In this document: piece by piece, positions 19,676 to 29,505 of the stretch
Numbering within the stretch: position 1 is the stretch's first letter
Layout: the number at the start of each line of letters is the position of its first letter
NCBI RefSeq assembly: GCF_019209905.1
Contig: NZ_JAHUTM010000002.1
Location: forward strand, 62,001 to 126,000
Source: Corynebacterium sp. TAE3-ERU12
GTDB lineage: Bacteria > Actinomycetota > Actinomycetes > Mycobacteriales > Mycobacteriaceae
Length of the DNA stretch: 64,000 bases
Direction: 5' to 3'
Position numbers and translations under genes: made by a program
The notes under the pieces: generated by a model
The model's database searches: none
What the model saw: the letters and a program-made list of their open reading frames with translations, nothing else
Told to the model about the DNA's origin: nothing

Positions 19676-20232
19676 TAGGCCAGGCCTGCTCGCTGGAAGT
19701 TGCGGGCATTGAGTTTCTTGCCCAGCAGCCCGCCGGCGTAGCCGAGGATGAACAGCATGATGAACCAGATGCCAACAACCCAGTTAGTGAATAGTTCCCG
19801 CATCTGATCGGCGTATTCGGCGCCCATCTGTTCGGTGAGTTCGGCGTAGTACGTGTCGGCGTTGACGATGGCGGGCACGAGGGGGCTGATGAACCACAGG
19901 GTGAAGATGGCGTAGGCCAGCGGGAAGTTCTTGTTCTTGATCAGGTCAGCGGCCAGGCCGATGAGCACCATGACCACTGCGATGCCCCACCAGTGGCCGG
20001 TGGCGATGAACAGTACGGCATTGATGAGGCCGAGTAGGGCCAGGGCGCCGACCTTCGGTACGCGGGTGGCGTAGAGGGCGATGACTGCGCCGTTGATCAG
20101 GATTGACAGGGTCCAGCCGATGAACATGAAGGCGGGGCCGAAGAAGCCCACCATGCCGATAGCGAAGACAACGACGAAGTACAGGGCGGAGAAGATGCCG
20201 ACGTTGATGAAGTCACGGGTTGTGAAGTTCAC
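19675..20232 (-). CDS. MptD-family putative ECF S component, second copy
   Basis: 185 residues, clearly paralogous to the flanking copies (FTTRDFINVGIFSALYF at the start, ARNFQRAGLA at the end). The hydrophobic core differs enough that a separate ligand or heteromeric assembly is possible. A 70-base gap with its own DtxR-like inverted repeat separates it from the first copy, so it may be transcribed from an internal iron-responsive promoter. Confidence 0.82.
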   Translation of the reverse strand: MNFTTRDFINVGIFSALYFVVVFAIGMVGFFGPAFMFIGWTLSILINGAVIALYATRVPKVGALALLGLINAVLFIATGHWWGIAVVMVLIGLAADLIKNKNFPLAYAIFTLWFISPLVPAIVNADTYYAELTEQMGAEYADQMRELFTNWVVGIWFIMLFILGYAGGLLGKKLNARNFQRAGLA

Positions 20233-20253
20233 AGGTCCTACCTTGGGTTGTGG

Positions 20254-20272
20254 TTAGGGGCGTATACCCTAA
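20254..20272. promoter_or_regulatory. candidate DtxR box between S-component genes
   Basis: The 19-base sequence TTAGGGGCGTATACCCTAA has perfect 6-base arms (TTAGGG / CCCTAA). It matches 13 of 19 positions of the DtxR consensus TTAGGTTAGSCTAACCTAA, including both outer TTAGG/CCTAA ends. It lies 22 bases upstream of the second S-component start. Confidence 0.5.
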
Positions 20273-20302
20273 TGCCTATCACCGTTAGGAATGATGTGTC
20301 AA

Positions 20303-20881
20303 TCAGGCCAGACCGCTGCGACTGAAGTTCTTGAGGTAGATAGCTCTGCCCCCAAAAGCAGCGAAAAAAGCGACCATAATGACCACAACCAGCCAACCGG
20401 CCGCAAACCAGATAGTGACCAGCTCGCGCATCGAATCGGCATATTGCTGGCCCATCATCTCCGCGAGTGTGCTGTAGAGCTCGTCGCTGTTGAACAGCAT
20501 TGGGAATAGTGTCGCCACGATCCACAGGCAAAAAACCGCATAGGCGTAGGGGATTCGCTTGATTCGTTCGGCCCGCCCGATGGTGAGTACGGTGTCGGCG
20601 AGCACGCCGCAGGCCAGCATGAAGAAAATTATTGGCGCCCATGCGCCGATGACGACATAGATAAGGCCGGTGATAAGCAGCATGAGTGTCGCAGCGCCGA
20701 ATCGTGGAACTCGCATGACATAGACAGAGAAGATCACGCTGCCCAGAATGATTCCGAATACCCAGCCAACGAACCCAAAGAGTGGGCCAAACAGCATCAA
20801 CATGCCGGTCAGCATTAGGGCGGAGAAATACAACGCGGAGAAGACACCGGCGTTGATGAGGTCTCGAGTGGTGAACGTCAT
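20303..20881 (-). CDS. MptD-family putative ECF S component, first copy
   Basis: 192 residues and the first gene of the operon. It begins MTFTTRDLINAGVFSALYF and ends KNFSRSGLA, matching the other two copies, with about six hydrophobic helices between. A candidate DtxR box abuts the start codon. Three S-like paralogues ahead of one T and one double-A subunit suggest either several substrates sharing one motor or a multi-subunit S complex. Confidence 0.82.
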   Translation of the reverse strand: MTFTTRDLINAGVFSALYFSALMLTGMLMLFGPLFGFVGWVFGIILGSVIFSVYVMRVPRFGAATLMLLITGLIYVVIGAWAPIIFFMLACGVLADTVLTIGRAERIKRIPYAYAVFCLWIVATLFPMLFNSDELYSTLAEMMGQQYADSMRELVTIWFAAGWLVVVIMVAFFAAFGGRAIYLKNFSRSGLA

Positions 20882-20899
20882 GAGCTAAGCCTAACTTTC
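20881..20899. promoter_or_regulatory. candidate DtxR box at the head of the uptake operon
   Basis: TGAGCTAAGCCTAACTTTC matches the DtxR consensus at 13 of 19 positions, with the core AGCCTAAC intact. It lies immediately upstream of the first S-component start on the minus strand, where bound repressor would block expression when iron is sufficient. Confidence 0.5.
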
Positions 20900-20949
20900 A
20901 TCTTTCGCCATGAACAGGGCAAATGCTCCGATTGGTACACTTCGCGGGC

Positions 20950-21780
20950 ATGGGCAAGAAGAAGCGGAAAATAGCAGAACCAGCACCGGTGGCAGGGCCG
21001 CTATTCGACGCGCACACGCACCTGGCCTCGTGCGGCGCGCGCACAGCCGACGAGATTGCTGCACTGATGGATCGCGCCGCAGCTGCCGGGGTGGAAGGCG
21101 TATGCACCGTCGGCGATGGCATGGCGGAGACCGAGCTCGCCGTCGCGGCCGCCGATCTGCACCCGCGGGTCTGGGCCGCAGCCGCAATTCACCCCACCAA
21201 AGCCGATCAGCTCACCGACGAGGCCAAAGCGCGCCTTACCGAGATGGCGCAGCACCCACGGGTGGTCGCCATCGGGGAAACCGGCCTGGACTGGTACTGG
21301 CTGGAGCGCGAAGAATCCACCGCCCCGGCAGAAGTGCAAAAACAAGCGCTGCGCTGGCATATGCAGTTAGCTGCCGACGTCGGCAAGCCGCTGATGATCC
21401 ATAACCGCGAAGCCGATGAGGCACTGCTCGAGGAATTGGATGGTTATGACAACACGGTGATTCTGCATTGTTTCTCCTCCCCGTTTGCGGTGGCGGAGGA
21501 GGCGCTGCGGCGCGGATATGTGCTGTCGTTTACCGGCAATGTGACCTTTAAGCGCAATGATGAGCTGCGGCAGGCGGCAGCTGCGGCCGAGGCTGAGCAG
21601 TTGCTGGTGGAGACTGATGCGCCGTATATGACGCCCGAGCCGTACCGGGGCGCGAAGAATGAATCGACCTTTATTGGCTGGCAGGCGCGGTGTATCGCCG
21701 AGGTTCGGGGGGTGGCACCAGAGGAGATGGCGCGGCAGTTGACGGCGAATGCACAGCGCCTATACGAGATAAAATTGTGA
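20950..21780 (+). CDS. tatD: TatD-family metal-dependent DNase
   Basis: 276 residues when started at MGKKKRK. The metal-binding motif DAHTHL is at residues 20-25. The other conserved elements are AIGETGLDWYW, MIHNREADEALL, ILHCFSSPF, SFTGNVTFK and LVETDAPYMTPEPYRG. Members are magnesium-dependent 3'-5' exonucleases with roles in DNA repair. The location just before rpf2 and rsmA is the usual one in mycobacteria and corynebacteria. Confidence 0.93.
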   Translation: MGKKKRKIAEPAPVAGPLFDAHTHLASCGARTADEIAALMDRAAAAGVEGVCTVGDGMAETELAVAAADLHPRVWAAAAIHPTKADQLTDEAKARLTEMAQHPRVVAIGETGLDWYWLEREESTAPAEVQKQALRWHMQLAADVGKPLMIHNREADEALLEELDGYDNTVILHCFSSPFAVAEEALRRGYVLSFTGNVTFKRNDELRQAAAAAEAEQLLVETDAPYMTPEPYRGAKNESTFIGWQARCIAEVRGVAPEEMARQLTANAQRLYEIKL

Positions 21781-21803
21781 CCCATGTGACTGGTGTGTTT
21801 TAG

Positions 21804-23006
<1,203 letters not shown>

Positions 23007-23008
23007 TA

Positions 23009-23863
23009 GTGGTTGAGTACCTGGGCCCGGCCGATATCCGGGAGCTTGCCGACGAACTGGGCGTCACCCCCGCCAAAAAACTCGGCCAGAATTTCGTGCA
23101 CGATTCCAATACCGTGCGCCGCATTGTCGACGCCGCGGTGTTAAGTAGCGACGATTACCCCGTCGAAGTCGGCCCTGGCCTGGGGTCACTGACCCTGGGG
23201 CTGCTCGATACCTGCGGCCGGGCCGCCGCAATTGAGATCGATCCGCGCCTGGCCGAGAAACTGCCCACCACCGTGGCGCAACGAGCACCCGGGGCCCAGC
23301 TGCACCTTATTGCTGGTGACGCGATGAATGTGCGTGCTCAGGATTTCCCCGAAGCGCCCACCGCACTTGTCGCCAACCTGCCCTATAACGTCTCTGTGCC
23401 AGTGCTGCTGCACCTGCTGGCGGAACTACCCAGCGTGCGCCGGGTACTGGTGATGGTCCAAGCCGAGGTCGCCGACCGGCTAGCCGCCGCGCCGGGATCG
23501 AAGATTTATGGCGTACCCAGCGTGAAAGCCAGCTACTACGGGCGGGTGCGCAATGCCGGCAATATTGGCCGCAATGTGTTCTGGCCGGTGCCGAATGTGG
23601 ACTCCAAGCTTGTCCAGATCGACATTTTCGCCGAGCCCCGCGAAGTGCCCGCTAGTGAGGTGTGGCCCATCGTCGACGCCGCCTTCGCGCAGCGCCGCAA
23701 AACACTCCGGGCGGCCCTGGCCGGCCATTATGGCTCCGCGGCGGCAGCCGAAGAAGCGCTCCGGGCAGCCGGGATTGACCCCAAACTGCGCGGCGAGCGC
23801 CTCAGCGTTAATGACTACGTACGGCTAGCCAGCACGTCGCGCAATGAGGGACACAGCAGCTAA
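23009..23863 (+). CDS. rsmA: 16S rRNA (adenine(1518)-N6/adenine(1519)-N6)-dimethyltransferase
   Basis: 284 residues from GTG at 23009, two bases after the rpf2 stop. SAM-binding motifs are [24 protein letters not shown] and [12 protein letters not shown]. The catalytic motif is NLPYNVS. The C-terminal helical domain ends SVNDYVRLA. RsmA (KsgA) dimethylates two adjacent adenines near the 3' end of 16S rRNA. Its position after rpf2 matches Mycobacterium and Corynebacterium. The end overlaps the convergent methyltransferase gene by 39 bases. Confidence 0.96.
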   Translation: MVEYLGPADIRELADELGVTPAKKLGQNFVHDSNTVRRIVDAAVLSSDDYPVEVGPGLGSLTLGLLDTCGRAAAIEIDPRLAEKLPTTVAQRAPGAQLHLIAGDAMNVRAQDFPEAPTALVANLPYNVSVPVLLHLLAELPSVRRVLVMVQAEVADRLAAAPGSKIYGVPSVKASYYGRVRNAGNIGRNVFWPVPNVDSKLVQIDIFAEPREVPASEVWPIVDAAFAQRRKTLRAALAGHYGSAAAAEEALRAAGIDPKLRGERLSVNDYVRLASTSRNEGHSS

Positions 23864-24604
23864 CTCGTCCTTATGGGCGCTGAACGTGGAGCGCATATCC
23901 AGCACCCGCTTACGCGCCGCGGGATGTCGGATCAGGTTGCCCAGGATTGTTGCCACGCCCTTTACGCCCTCGTCGGCCAGCATCTGCTTCGGATTCAGCA
24001 GGCCCATCGGGGCAACCTTATGCGCGGTGACCTCAAAACCGTGCTCTTCGAAGAGCGCGATCCATTCCGCCACAGTCAGCGGGCGGGCATTGACACGAAT
24101 CGATCGCGCCAACGCCTTGCGGAGATCGTCTTTGGTGCTTTCGGGCAGGTCATCTGGGGTCAACGCCAGTTCGTGAATGGCATAGCGGCCACCAGGGGCC
24201 AAAATGCGGGCGGCTTCTTCCAGGATTGCGCCCTTGGTTTTATCGCCCTGCATGGTGAGCATGGCCTCGCCGATAATCAGGTCGGCGCTAGCGTCGGCAA
24301 GCCCGGTGTCTTGAGCGCGGCCCTGCTTGATGACGCCCCGGTTGCCGACAACAGCGGCTGCCTGGCTGACCGCGTCGAGATCCTCATCAATACCGGTGTA
24401 CGAGGCCGGATTGCGGTGCAGGATTTCCGCGGCGGTCACACCAAGTCCCGGGGCGAGTTCCACCACGCGGGCGCCGGGGATAGCGGCATTATCCACCATC
24501 CAATTCGACAAGGCCCTGCCACCTGGGCGGAGCACCTTCTTGCCGAGGGCGGCCAGCAGCCAATGCCCTTGTAGTTTGTCGAAGTCGCGGTCCCGTTTGC
24601 CCAT
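23825..24604 (-). CDS. class I SAM-dependent methyltransferase, probably iron regulated
   Basis: 259 residues from MGKRDRDFD, with AGGAGG six bases before the ATG. The Rossmann core shows [16 protein letters not shown] (motif I), [11 protein letters not shown], and a UbiE/methyltransferase-11-like section ([13 protein letters not shown]). The substrate is unknown. It is inserted between rsmA and the ispE-locus gene, which are normally adjacent in the order, and stands opposite to both. A strong candidate DtxR box lies just upstream, so expression is probably iron dependent. Confidence 0.8.
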   Translation of the reverse strand: MGKRDRDFDKLQGHWLLAALGKKVLRPGGRALSNWMVDNAAIPGARVVELAPGLGVTAAEILHRNPASYTGIDEDLDAVSQAAAVVGNRGVIKQGRAQDTGLADASADLIIGEAMLTMQGDKTKGAILEEAARILAPGGRYAIHELALTPDDLPESTKDDLRKALARSIRVNARPLTVAEWIALFEEHGFEVTAHKVAPMGLLNPKQMLADEGVKGVATILGNLIRHPAARKRVLDMRSTFSAHKDELAAVSLIARRAG

Positions 24605-24621
24605 ATCAGGCCTCCTGTAAG

Positions 24622-24640
24622 TTAGGTAAGGCCAGTCTAA
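24622..24640. promoter_or_regulatory. candidate DtxR box upstream of the methyltransferase
   Basis: TTAGGTAAGGCCAGTCTAA agrees with the DtxR consensus TTAGGTTAGSCTAACCTAA at 15 of 19 positions, the best match found in the window. It lies 17 bases upstream of the methyltransferase start and 30 bases from the ispE-locus start, so either promoter could be affected; the methyltransferase is the likelier target. Confidence 0.6.
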
Positions 24641-24670
24641 TCCCTTGGTGGTGGCGTTTACACTGCAGAT

Positions 24671-25495
24671 GTGACTATCGCCGCCGCCCCGCTCATGCTG
24701 CCGCTGCATATCGGCATGCGCGGCGATGACCTCACTATGGTGCTCACCCCGCTCAGTCAACGGGTGCAGGCGCAGGTGAGCGACGGCTCCGGGGTGCGGG
24801 TACACGGTTTCTACACCGACCCCAGCGATGTGGAACTGCTTGCCGACGTTGTCGCCGACCTCGGCCACGCCCATGTTGAGGTGACCATCCCGGTGCCGAT
24901 GTGGGCCGGCCTGGGCGCGCGCGAGGCCGCTATTGCCGCGATTATTAAGGCCGTCGGGGCGCATCTGCGCACCAGCACGGAGGGGCTGGCGGAGAAATAC
25001 CACGCCGGGCCGGCACTAAACGGGCGCACCCAACTCGTACACGGCAGTGTTACTGGTGAGATCGCCGAAGCGGCGGTGGTGCTCAGCCGCGGCCCGCTGC
25101 ATTGGGCGATCTCGCTGGGCAATGAGTCTGTGCCGCTTGCCGACGTGGTCGCCACAACGCGACGCCTGCGGCAGCGCCATCATGTGCCCACTGCCGGCTG
25201 CCCGGATGCTCTGCTGCAAGCCCTGGCCGTCGGTGATGCGGAGGCCGCCGCGGCGGCAATGCACAATGATCTGGCCCCAGGGGTGATCACGCATATTCCG
25301 AGGCTGCGGCGGGTGCTGAGTCTCGGGGAGGGGGCCGGTATCGTATGCGGGGCAGGCAGCGCGGCAGCTTTTGCGCTCCCGAGCAGGGAACGCGCACTTG
25401 ATGCCGCCGCCCAGCTAGCGACCACTGGCGCCGGGGCGTGGACTCTGGCCGCCGCACACGCGAAAGGACATGATGGCGAACCTGATCAATCTTGA
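24671..25495 (+). CDS. degenerate IspE-like GHMP-kinase homologue
   Basis: 274 residues from a GTG preceded by TACACT at -10 spacing (leaderless type). Position (rsmA then ABC-F) and C-terminal motifs (AMHNDLAPGV, then AGIVCGAGSAAAF where IspE has SGSGPT) identify it as the ispE-locus gene, the CDP-methylerythritol kinase of the MEP pathway. The catalytic elements are damaged, however. The ATP loop, normally GGxSSDAA, reads GLGAREAAIAA (residues 80-90). The N-terminal K-x-N-L signature is absent, and the LGADVPF segment with the catalytic Asp is missing. It may be inactive or have a new role; the reading frame is intact. Confidence 0.6.
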   Translation: MTIAAAPLMLPLHIGMRGDDLTMVLTPLSQRVQAQVSDGSGVRVHGFYTDPSDVELLADVVADLGHAHVEVTIPVPMWAGLGAREAAIAAIIKAVGAHLRTSTEGLAEKYHAGPALNGRTQLVHGSVTGEIAEAAVVLSRGPLHWAISLGNESVPLADVVATTRRLRQRHHVPTAGCPDALLQALAVGDAEAAAAAMHNDLAPGVITHIPRLRRVLSLGEGAGIVCGAGSAAAFALPSRERALDAAAQLATTGAGAWTLAAAHAKGHDGEPDQS

Positions 25496-27242
25496 GGCAG
25501 TCCATAAAGCATATGGGCTCAAAACCCTGCTCAACGGGGTGAGCCTGGGGGTTGATGAAGGCGACCGAGTCGGCGTGGTGGGCCTTAATGGTGGCGGTAA
25601 ATCCACGCTGCTGAAAGTCCTGGCCGGGCTGGAGCCACCGGACAGTGGGCGAGTATCCCACCTCGGCGATATGCAGATGGCCTACGTGGCGCAGGACGCG
25701 GGACTGGACCCGAAGGCCACCGTTTTTGAATCCGTGATTGCACCGCTGGGGGTCGCCGAGCACGAATGGGCTGGTGATGCCCGGATTCGCAATGTGCTCG
25801 AAGGCCTGGGGATTAATGCGTTGGGGATGGATACCCCCGTCGGATCGCTATCTGGTGGTGAGCGTCGGCGGGTGAACCTCGGGGCAGCACTGGTGCGCGA
25901 CCTGGACCTGCTGATTCTCGACGAGCCGACAAACCACCTCGATATTGAGGGAGTGCGGTGGCTGGCGGACCATATTCTGCAGCGCCGCTCGGCCCTTGTG
26001 GTGGTCACACACGACCGGTGGTTCCTGGACACAGTGGCCACCCGCACCTGGGAAGTCCACGACGGCACCGTGGATATGTACACCGGTGGCTATAACGACT
26101 GGACCTTCGCCCGGGCCGAACGCGCCCGGCAGGCCGACGCAGCCGAAGCCCGCCGGCAAAACCTTGCCCGTAAGGAATTGGCGTGGCTGCGGCGCGGCGC
26201 CCCGGCCCGCACCTCGAAGCCGCGGTACCGGATTGAAGCCGCCGAGGCACTCATCGCCGATGTGCCGCCGGTGCGCGACAAAGTGGAACTGACCGCATTC
26301 GCCAAAGCCCGGCAGGGCAAGCTGGTGATCGAACTTGAGGACGCGACCATTTCCGCCCCCGACGGCCGTGAGCTGGTGCACGACCTGACGTGGCGACTAA
26401 ACCCGGGCGAACGCATCGGCTTAGTTGGGGTGAATGGTTCGGGAAAGACGACGCTGCTGCGCACCATCGCCGGGGAACACGAGCTGACCAAGGGGCGCCG
26501 TCGGGAAGGCACCACGGTACGGCTGGCGCAATTAAAGCAGGAACTCGATGACCTGCCCAAAGACATGCGCGTTATTGAAGCTGTGGAAGACGTGGCGCTG
26601 CGCATTCAGCTCGGAAAGAAGGAAATTTCGGCCTCCCAGCTGGCCGAACGCCTGGGATTCCCGGCGAAGCGACAGCGCACCTATGTCGGAGATTTATCTG
26701 GAGGCGAGCGGCGCCGACTGCAGCTGACCCGAGTGCTGATGAGTGAGCCGAATGTGTTGCTGCTCGATGAGCCGACCAATGATCTCGATATCGATACTCT
26801 GCAGGAACTTGAGGACCTACTCGACGGGTGGGCCGGGACGCTGGTGGTGATTAGCCACGACCGGTACCTCGTTGAGCGGGCGTGCGACTCGACCTGGGCA
26901 CTCTTTGGTGACGGCACGTTGACCAACCTGCCCGGCGGGATTGATGAGTACCTTCAGCGGCGCCAATCCTTGCTGGCCAGCCCGACGAAAAAGAACAGCT
27001 CCGGGGGTGGCGGCGGTGATGCCGCGAAAGATCACCAGGTGCATAAGAAAATGCGCGCCCTAGAACGCGCCATCGAGAAGCTGGAAAAACGGGAAGCCCA
27101 GCTAGAGGCGAAGATGGCGGATATCTCTGCGGACCCGGCGACAATGGACACCGCCAAGCTCGCCGAGTTGGATAAGGAACTCGCCCAGGTGCGTGCAGAA
27201 CGCGAAGAAACCGAGATGGAGTGGCTTGAGCTAGGGGTGTAG
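25473..27242 (+). CDS. ABC-F family ATP-binding protein (Uup-like)
   Basis: 589 residues with two ABC ATPase domains and no membrane segment. Walker A motifs are GLNGGGKST and GVNGSGKTT, signatures LSGGERRR twice, and Walker B LLILDEPTNHLD and VLLLDEPTNDLD. The C-terminal coiled coil (about residues 520-585, rich in Lys/Glu) is of the Uup type. ABC-F proteins act on the ribosome or on branched DNA. The second of two adjacent ATG codons was chosen because AAAGGA is better spaced from it. The start overlaps the end of the ispE-like gene. Confidence 0.88.
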   Translation: MANLINLEAVHKAYGLKTLLNGVSLGVDEGDRVGVVGLNGGGKSTLLKVLAGLEPPDSGRVSHLGDMQMAYVAQDAGLDPKATVFESVIAPLGVAEHEWAGDARIRNVLEGLGINALGMDTPVGSLSGGERRRVNLGAALVRDLDLLILDEPTNHLDIEGVRWLADHILQRRSALVVVTHDRWFLDTVATRTWEVHDGTVDMYTGGYNDWTFARAERARQADAAEARRQNLARKELAWLRRGAPARTSKPRYRIEAAEALIADVPPVRDKVELTAFAKARQGKLVIELEDATISAPDGRELVHDLTWRLNPGERIGLVGVNGSGKTTLLRTIAGEHELTKGRRREGTTVRLAQLKQELDDLPKDMRVIEAVEDVALRIQLGKKEISASQLAERLGFPAKRQRTYVGDLSGGERRRLQLTRVLMSEPNVLLLDEPTNDLDIDTLQELEDLLDGWAGTLVVISHDRYLVERACDSTWALFGDGTLTNLPGGIDEYLQRRQSLLASPTKKNSSGGGGGDAAKDHQVHKKMRALERAIEKLEKREAQLEAKMADISADPATMDTAKLAELDKELAQVRAEREETEMEWLELGV

Positions 27243-28130
27243 CTCGTGCTCGTGGGAGGAATGCCCCGGTTCCTCCAGCTGGATGGTGGAATGCTCGATC
27301 TCGAAGCGGTCATGCAGCATCTGCTGGATAGCGTCGAGCAGTCCGCAGTCGGTATTGCCATCGGCGGCGACATGGGCGGACAGTAATATTTCGGTGCCAG
27401 AGACAGACCACACATGCAGGTCGTGAACCTCGTCGACACCATCTATCTCCGCAATGGCAGAGCGCACCTCCTCGGTATCGATGCCCTCGGGGGTGCGTTC
27501 CATGAGGATGCCGACACATCGCCACAATAACTGCAGGCTGCGCGGGATAATGAGGCCAGCCAGAATGATGGAGACAATGCCGTCGATGGCAGTCCACCCG
27601 GTGAAGACAATGACTACACCAGAAATAATCACCGCCACCGACCCCAGGGCGTCGACCAAGACGTGCAGGTAGGCGCCGCGCACATTGACTGAGCCGGCAG
27701 CGGGCTTAGCCAATAGCATCATGCCGATCAGGTTGGCGACCAGGCCAACAACGGCGACAGTGATCATGGTGCCGGTATGGATATCGGCTGTTCCCGACGA
27801 CAGTCGGCGCACCGCGCCAATGGCAATCACAACGCCGATCGCGAGCACCGTGATGGCATTGAGCAGCGCCGCGATGACCTCGGCCCGGCGCAGCCCAAAG
27901 GTGGATTCCGGGGTGGCTTTGCGGCGGCCGATGAATAAGGCGATCAAGGCCATCACGAGGCCCGCGGCGTCGGTAAGCATATGGCCGGCGTCGGCAAGCA
28001 ATGCCAGGGAACCAGACAGCACGCCGCCGATGGCCTCAGCCAGGAAGATGATGAAGGTCAGGGTGACCACGGCGATAAGCCGCCGTGGGGAGTCCGGCAC
28101 GTGGTGCTGGTGGTCATGGTGATCGTGCAT
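27231..28130 (-). CDS. cation diffusion facilitator (CDF) metal exporter
   Basis: 299 residues from MHDHHDHQHH, a histidine-rich N-terminus likely to bind metal. Six membrane helices follow with the site-A motifs HMLTDAAG (helix 2) and HVLVDALG (helix 5), the H-x3-D pattern of zinc-type CDF proteins such as CzcD. The cytoplasmic C-terminal domain contains VHDLHVWSVSG. It would export zinc, cobalt or cadmium in exchange for protons. The frame's longer start at 28154 was rejected because the His-rich start is typical. Confidence 0.88.
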   Translation of the reverse strand: MHDHHDHQHHVPDSPRRLIAVVTLTFIIFLAEAIGGVLSGSLALLADAGHMLTDAAGLVMALIALFIGRRKATPESTFGLRRAEVIAALLNAITVLAIGVVIAIGAVRRLSSGTADIHTGTMITVAVVGLVANLIGMMLLAKPAAGSVNVRGAYLHVLVDALGSVAVIISGVVIVFTGWTAIDGIVSIILAGLIIPRSLQLLWRCVGILMERTPEGIDTEEVRSAIAEIDGVDEVHDLHVWSVSGTEILLSAHVAADGNTDCGLLDAIQQMLHDRFEIEHSTIQLEEPGHSSHEHELHP

Positions 28131-28143
28131 AAGGCCCACCTTA

Positions 28144-28193
28144 ATTGAAAACAAAAAGCCTGGCTAGCTGCGAAAATGCGATACGTTTTCAAT
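28144..28193. promoter_or_regulatory. paired 9-base inverted repeat upstream of the CDF exporter
   Basis: ATTGAAAAC (28144-28152) and its exact complement GTTTTCAAT (28185-28193) flank 32 bases just upstream of the CDF start. They may be two half-sites or paired sites for a metal-responsive repressor. The regulator is not known from sequence. Confidence 0.35.
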
Positions 28194-28201
28194 AACGGGG
28201 A

Positions 28202-29503
28202 TTAGTTGAACAAAGTGGCATCCAAAAAATGCGCAGCGCCGCCAACCTCAACCCGGCCAGTACGCGCAAAAGACGCCCACACCCGGCGAAGCTCCTGGCC
28301 ATCGGCATGAACCGTGTCCCACGCACACCCCGTCGTCAGGCACGACTGGCGCCAGGTGCGCTCATCGCCGAAAAGCAACGGAAGATCACAGGTGTGGGTA
28401 GACCGAAAAATATTATTCGCAGCACCCCAATCCAGGTGGTACCGATAGCCATGACCGCCGACGGCAGCCCACGAAGCAGTGAACATCCGAATCCGGCCAT
28501 ACACCTTCAGCGTCCACAACCGAATCAACGCCTCATACGCGGTCTTACTGAACCTGCGCAGCCGCACCACCTCTTTGACACCATTCATAAATAGTGAAGC
28601 CTCGCGCGTAGTCCGGCCAATAAATAAATCCACCTCCGGGGCGCGCTGCCGCAAAACCTCATGCAGGTCCTCCTCCTTTGGCAGCGGAAACTCCCCATAC
28701 ACCAGACCAAAAGGCATCGACTGCTGCGGGCCCAGACCCTGCGCCGCCTCAATTGCGCGAAGCTCGGCGGCAAGCATTTCGGAGATCGGTGCGTCGGCAG
28801 GCGGAGGACCAGCAGCATCCCGCATCGCCTGCTGCATCGCCGCACGATTATGGATGAACAACAGTGGGGCGCTCTGCACAATCGCCCGCCGGAACAACCC
28901 CCGCGTGTCCTCAGCGGCAAGCAGGCCGACGACAGCGTCGGCACCAGCGGACTGGCCGAAAATAGTGACATTGTCCGGGTCGCCGCCGAAGCCCGCGATA
29001 TTACGATGCACCCAACCAAGAGCGGCAATGATGTCGAGCAGGCCCAAATTGGCGGGAATGCCCCGGTCCGGATTGTTCATAAAACCGAAAACACCCAGCC
29101 GGTAGGTGATATTCACGACAATGACATTCTGCTCCTCGACAAGGCGACGAGGATCGAATACATCCTGGTCACCGCCACCAGAGCTATATGCGCCACCATG
29201 AATCCACACCAATACCGGCAGATCCTGGCCAGACTGCGGGGCAGTGATGGACAACCGCTGGCAGTTCTCATCCTGGGGCAGCGGCGTGGCAGTGGGGGCA
29301 ATAAGCCGACTGACCTCAGACTGCGGCTGCTGCGGGCACACCGGCGCCGGGGCAGTGGCGTCAATACGGGCGGTGGAATCAGCAATAGGCTGCGGCGGCT
29401 GATACCGATCTGCTGTGGCATAAGGGATACCGCGGGCACGCACCACCGAACCCGCACGCTCACCAATAATCCGCCCAGCCGGACATAACCATTCGATTCC
29501 CAT
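28202..29503 (-). CDS. type B carboxylesterase
   Basis: 433 residues of the carboxylesterase/cholinesterase alpha/beta-hydrolase family. The oxyanion motif is VLVWIHGGAYSSG, the nucleophile elbow is FGQSAGADAV (Ser about residue 190), and the region RLGVFGFMN is typical. It has no signal peptide and is somewhat short for the family (usually about 500). It starts two bases after the preceding hydrolase gene stops, so the two are co-translated. The substrate is an ester of unknown nature. Confidence 0.85.
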   Translation of the reverse strand: MGIEWLCPAGRIIGERAGSVVRARGIPYATADRYQPPQPIADSTARIDATAPAPVCPQQPQSEVSRLIAPTATPLPQDENCQRLSITAPQSGQDLPVLVWIHGGAYSSGGGDQDVFDPRRLVEEQNVIVVNITYRLGVFGFMNNPDRGIPANLGLLDIIAALGWVHRNIAGFGGDPDNVTIFGQSAGADAVVGLLAAEDTRGLFRRAIVQSAPLLFIHNRAAMQQAMRDAAGPPPADAPISEMLAAELRAIEAAQGLGPQQSMPFGLVYGEFPLPKEEDLHEVLRQRAPEVDLFIGRTTREASLFMNGVKEVVRLRRFSKTAYEALIRLWTLKVYGRIRMFTASWAAVGGHGYRYHLDWGAANNIFRSTHTCDLPLLFGDERTWRQSCLTTGCAWDTVHADGQELRRVWASFARTGRVEVGGAAHFLDATLFN

Positions 29504-29505
29504 AG

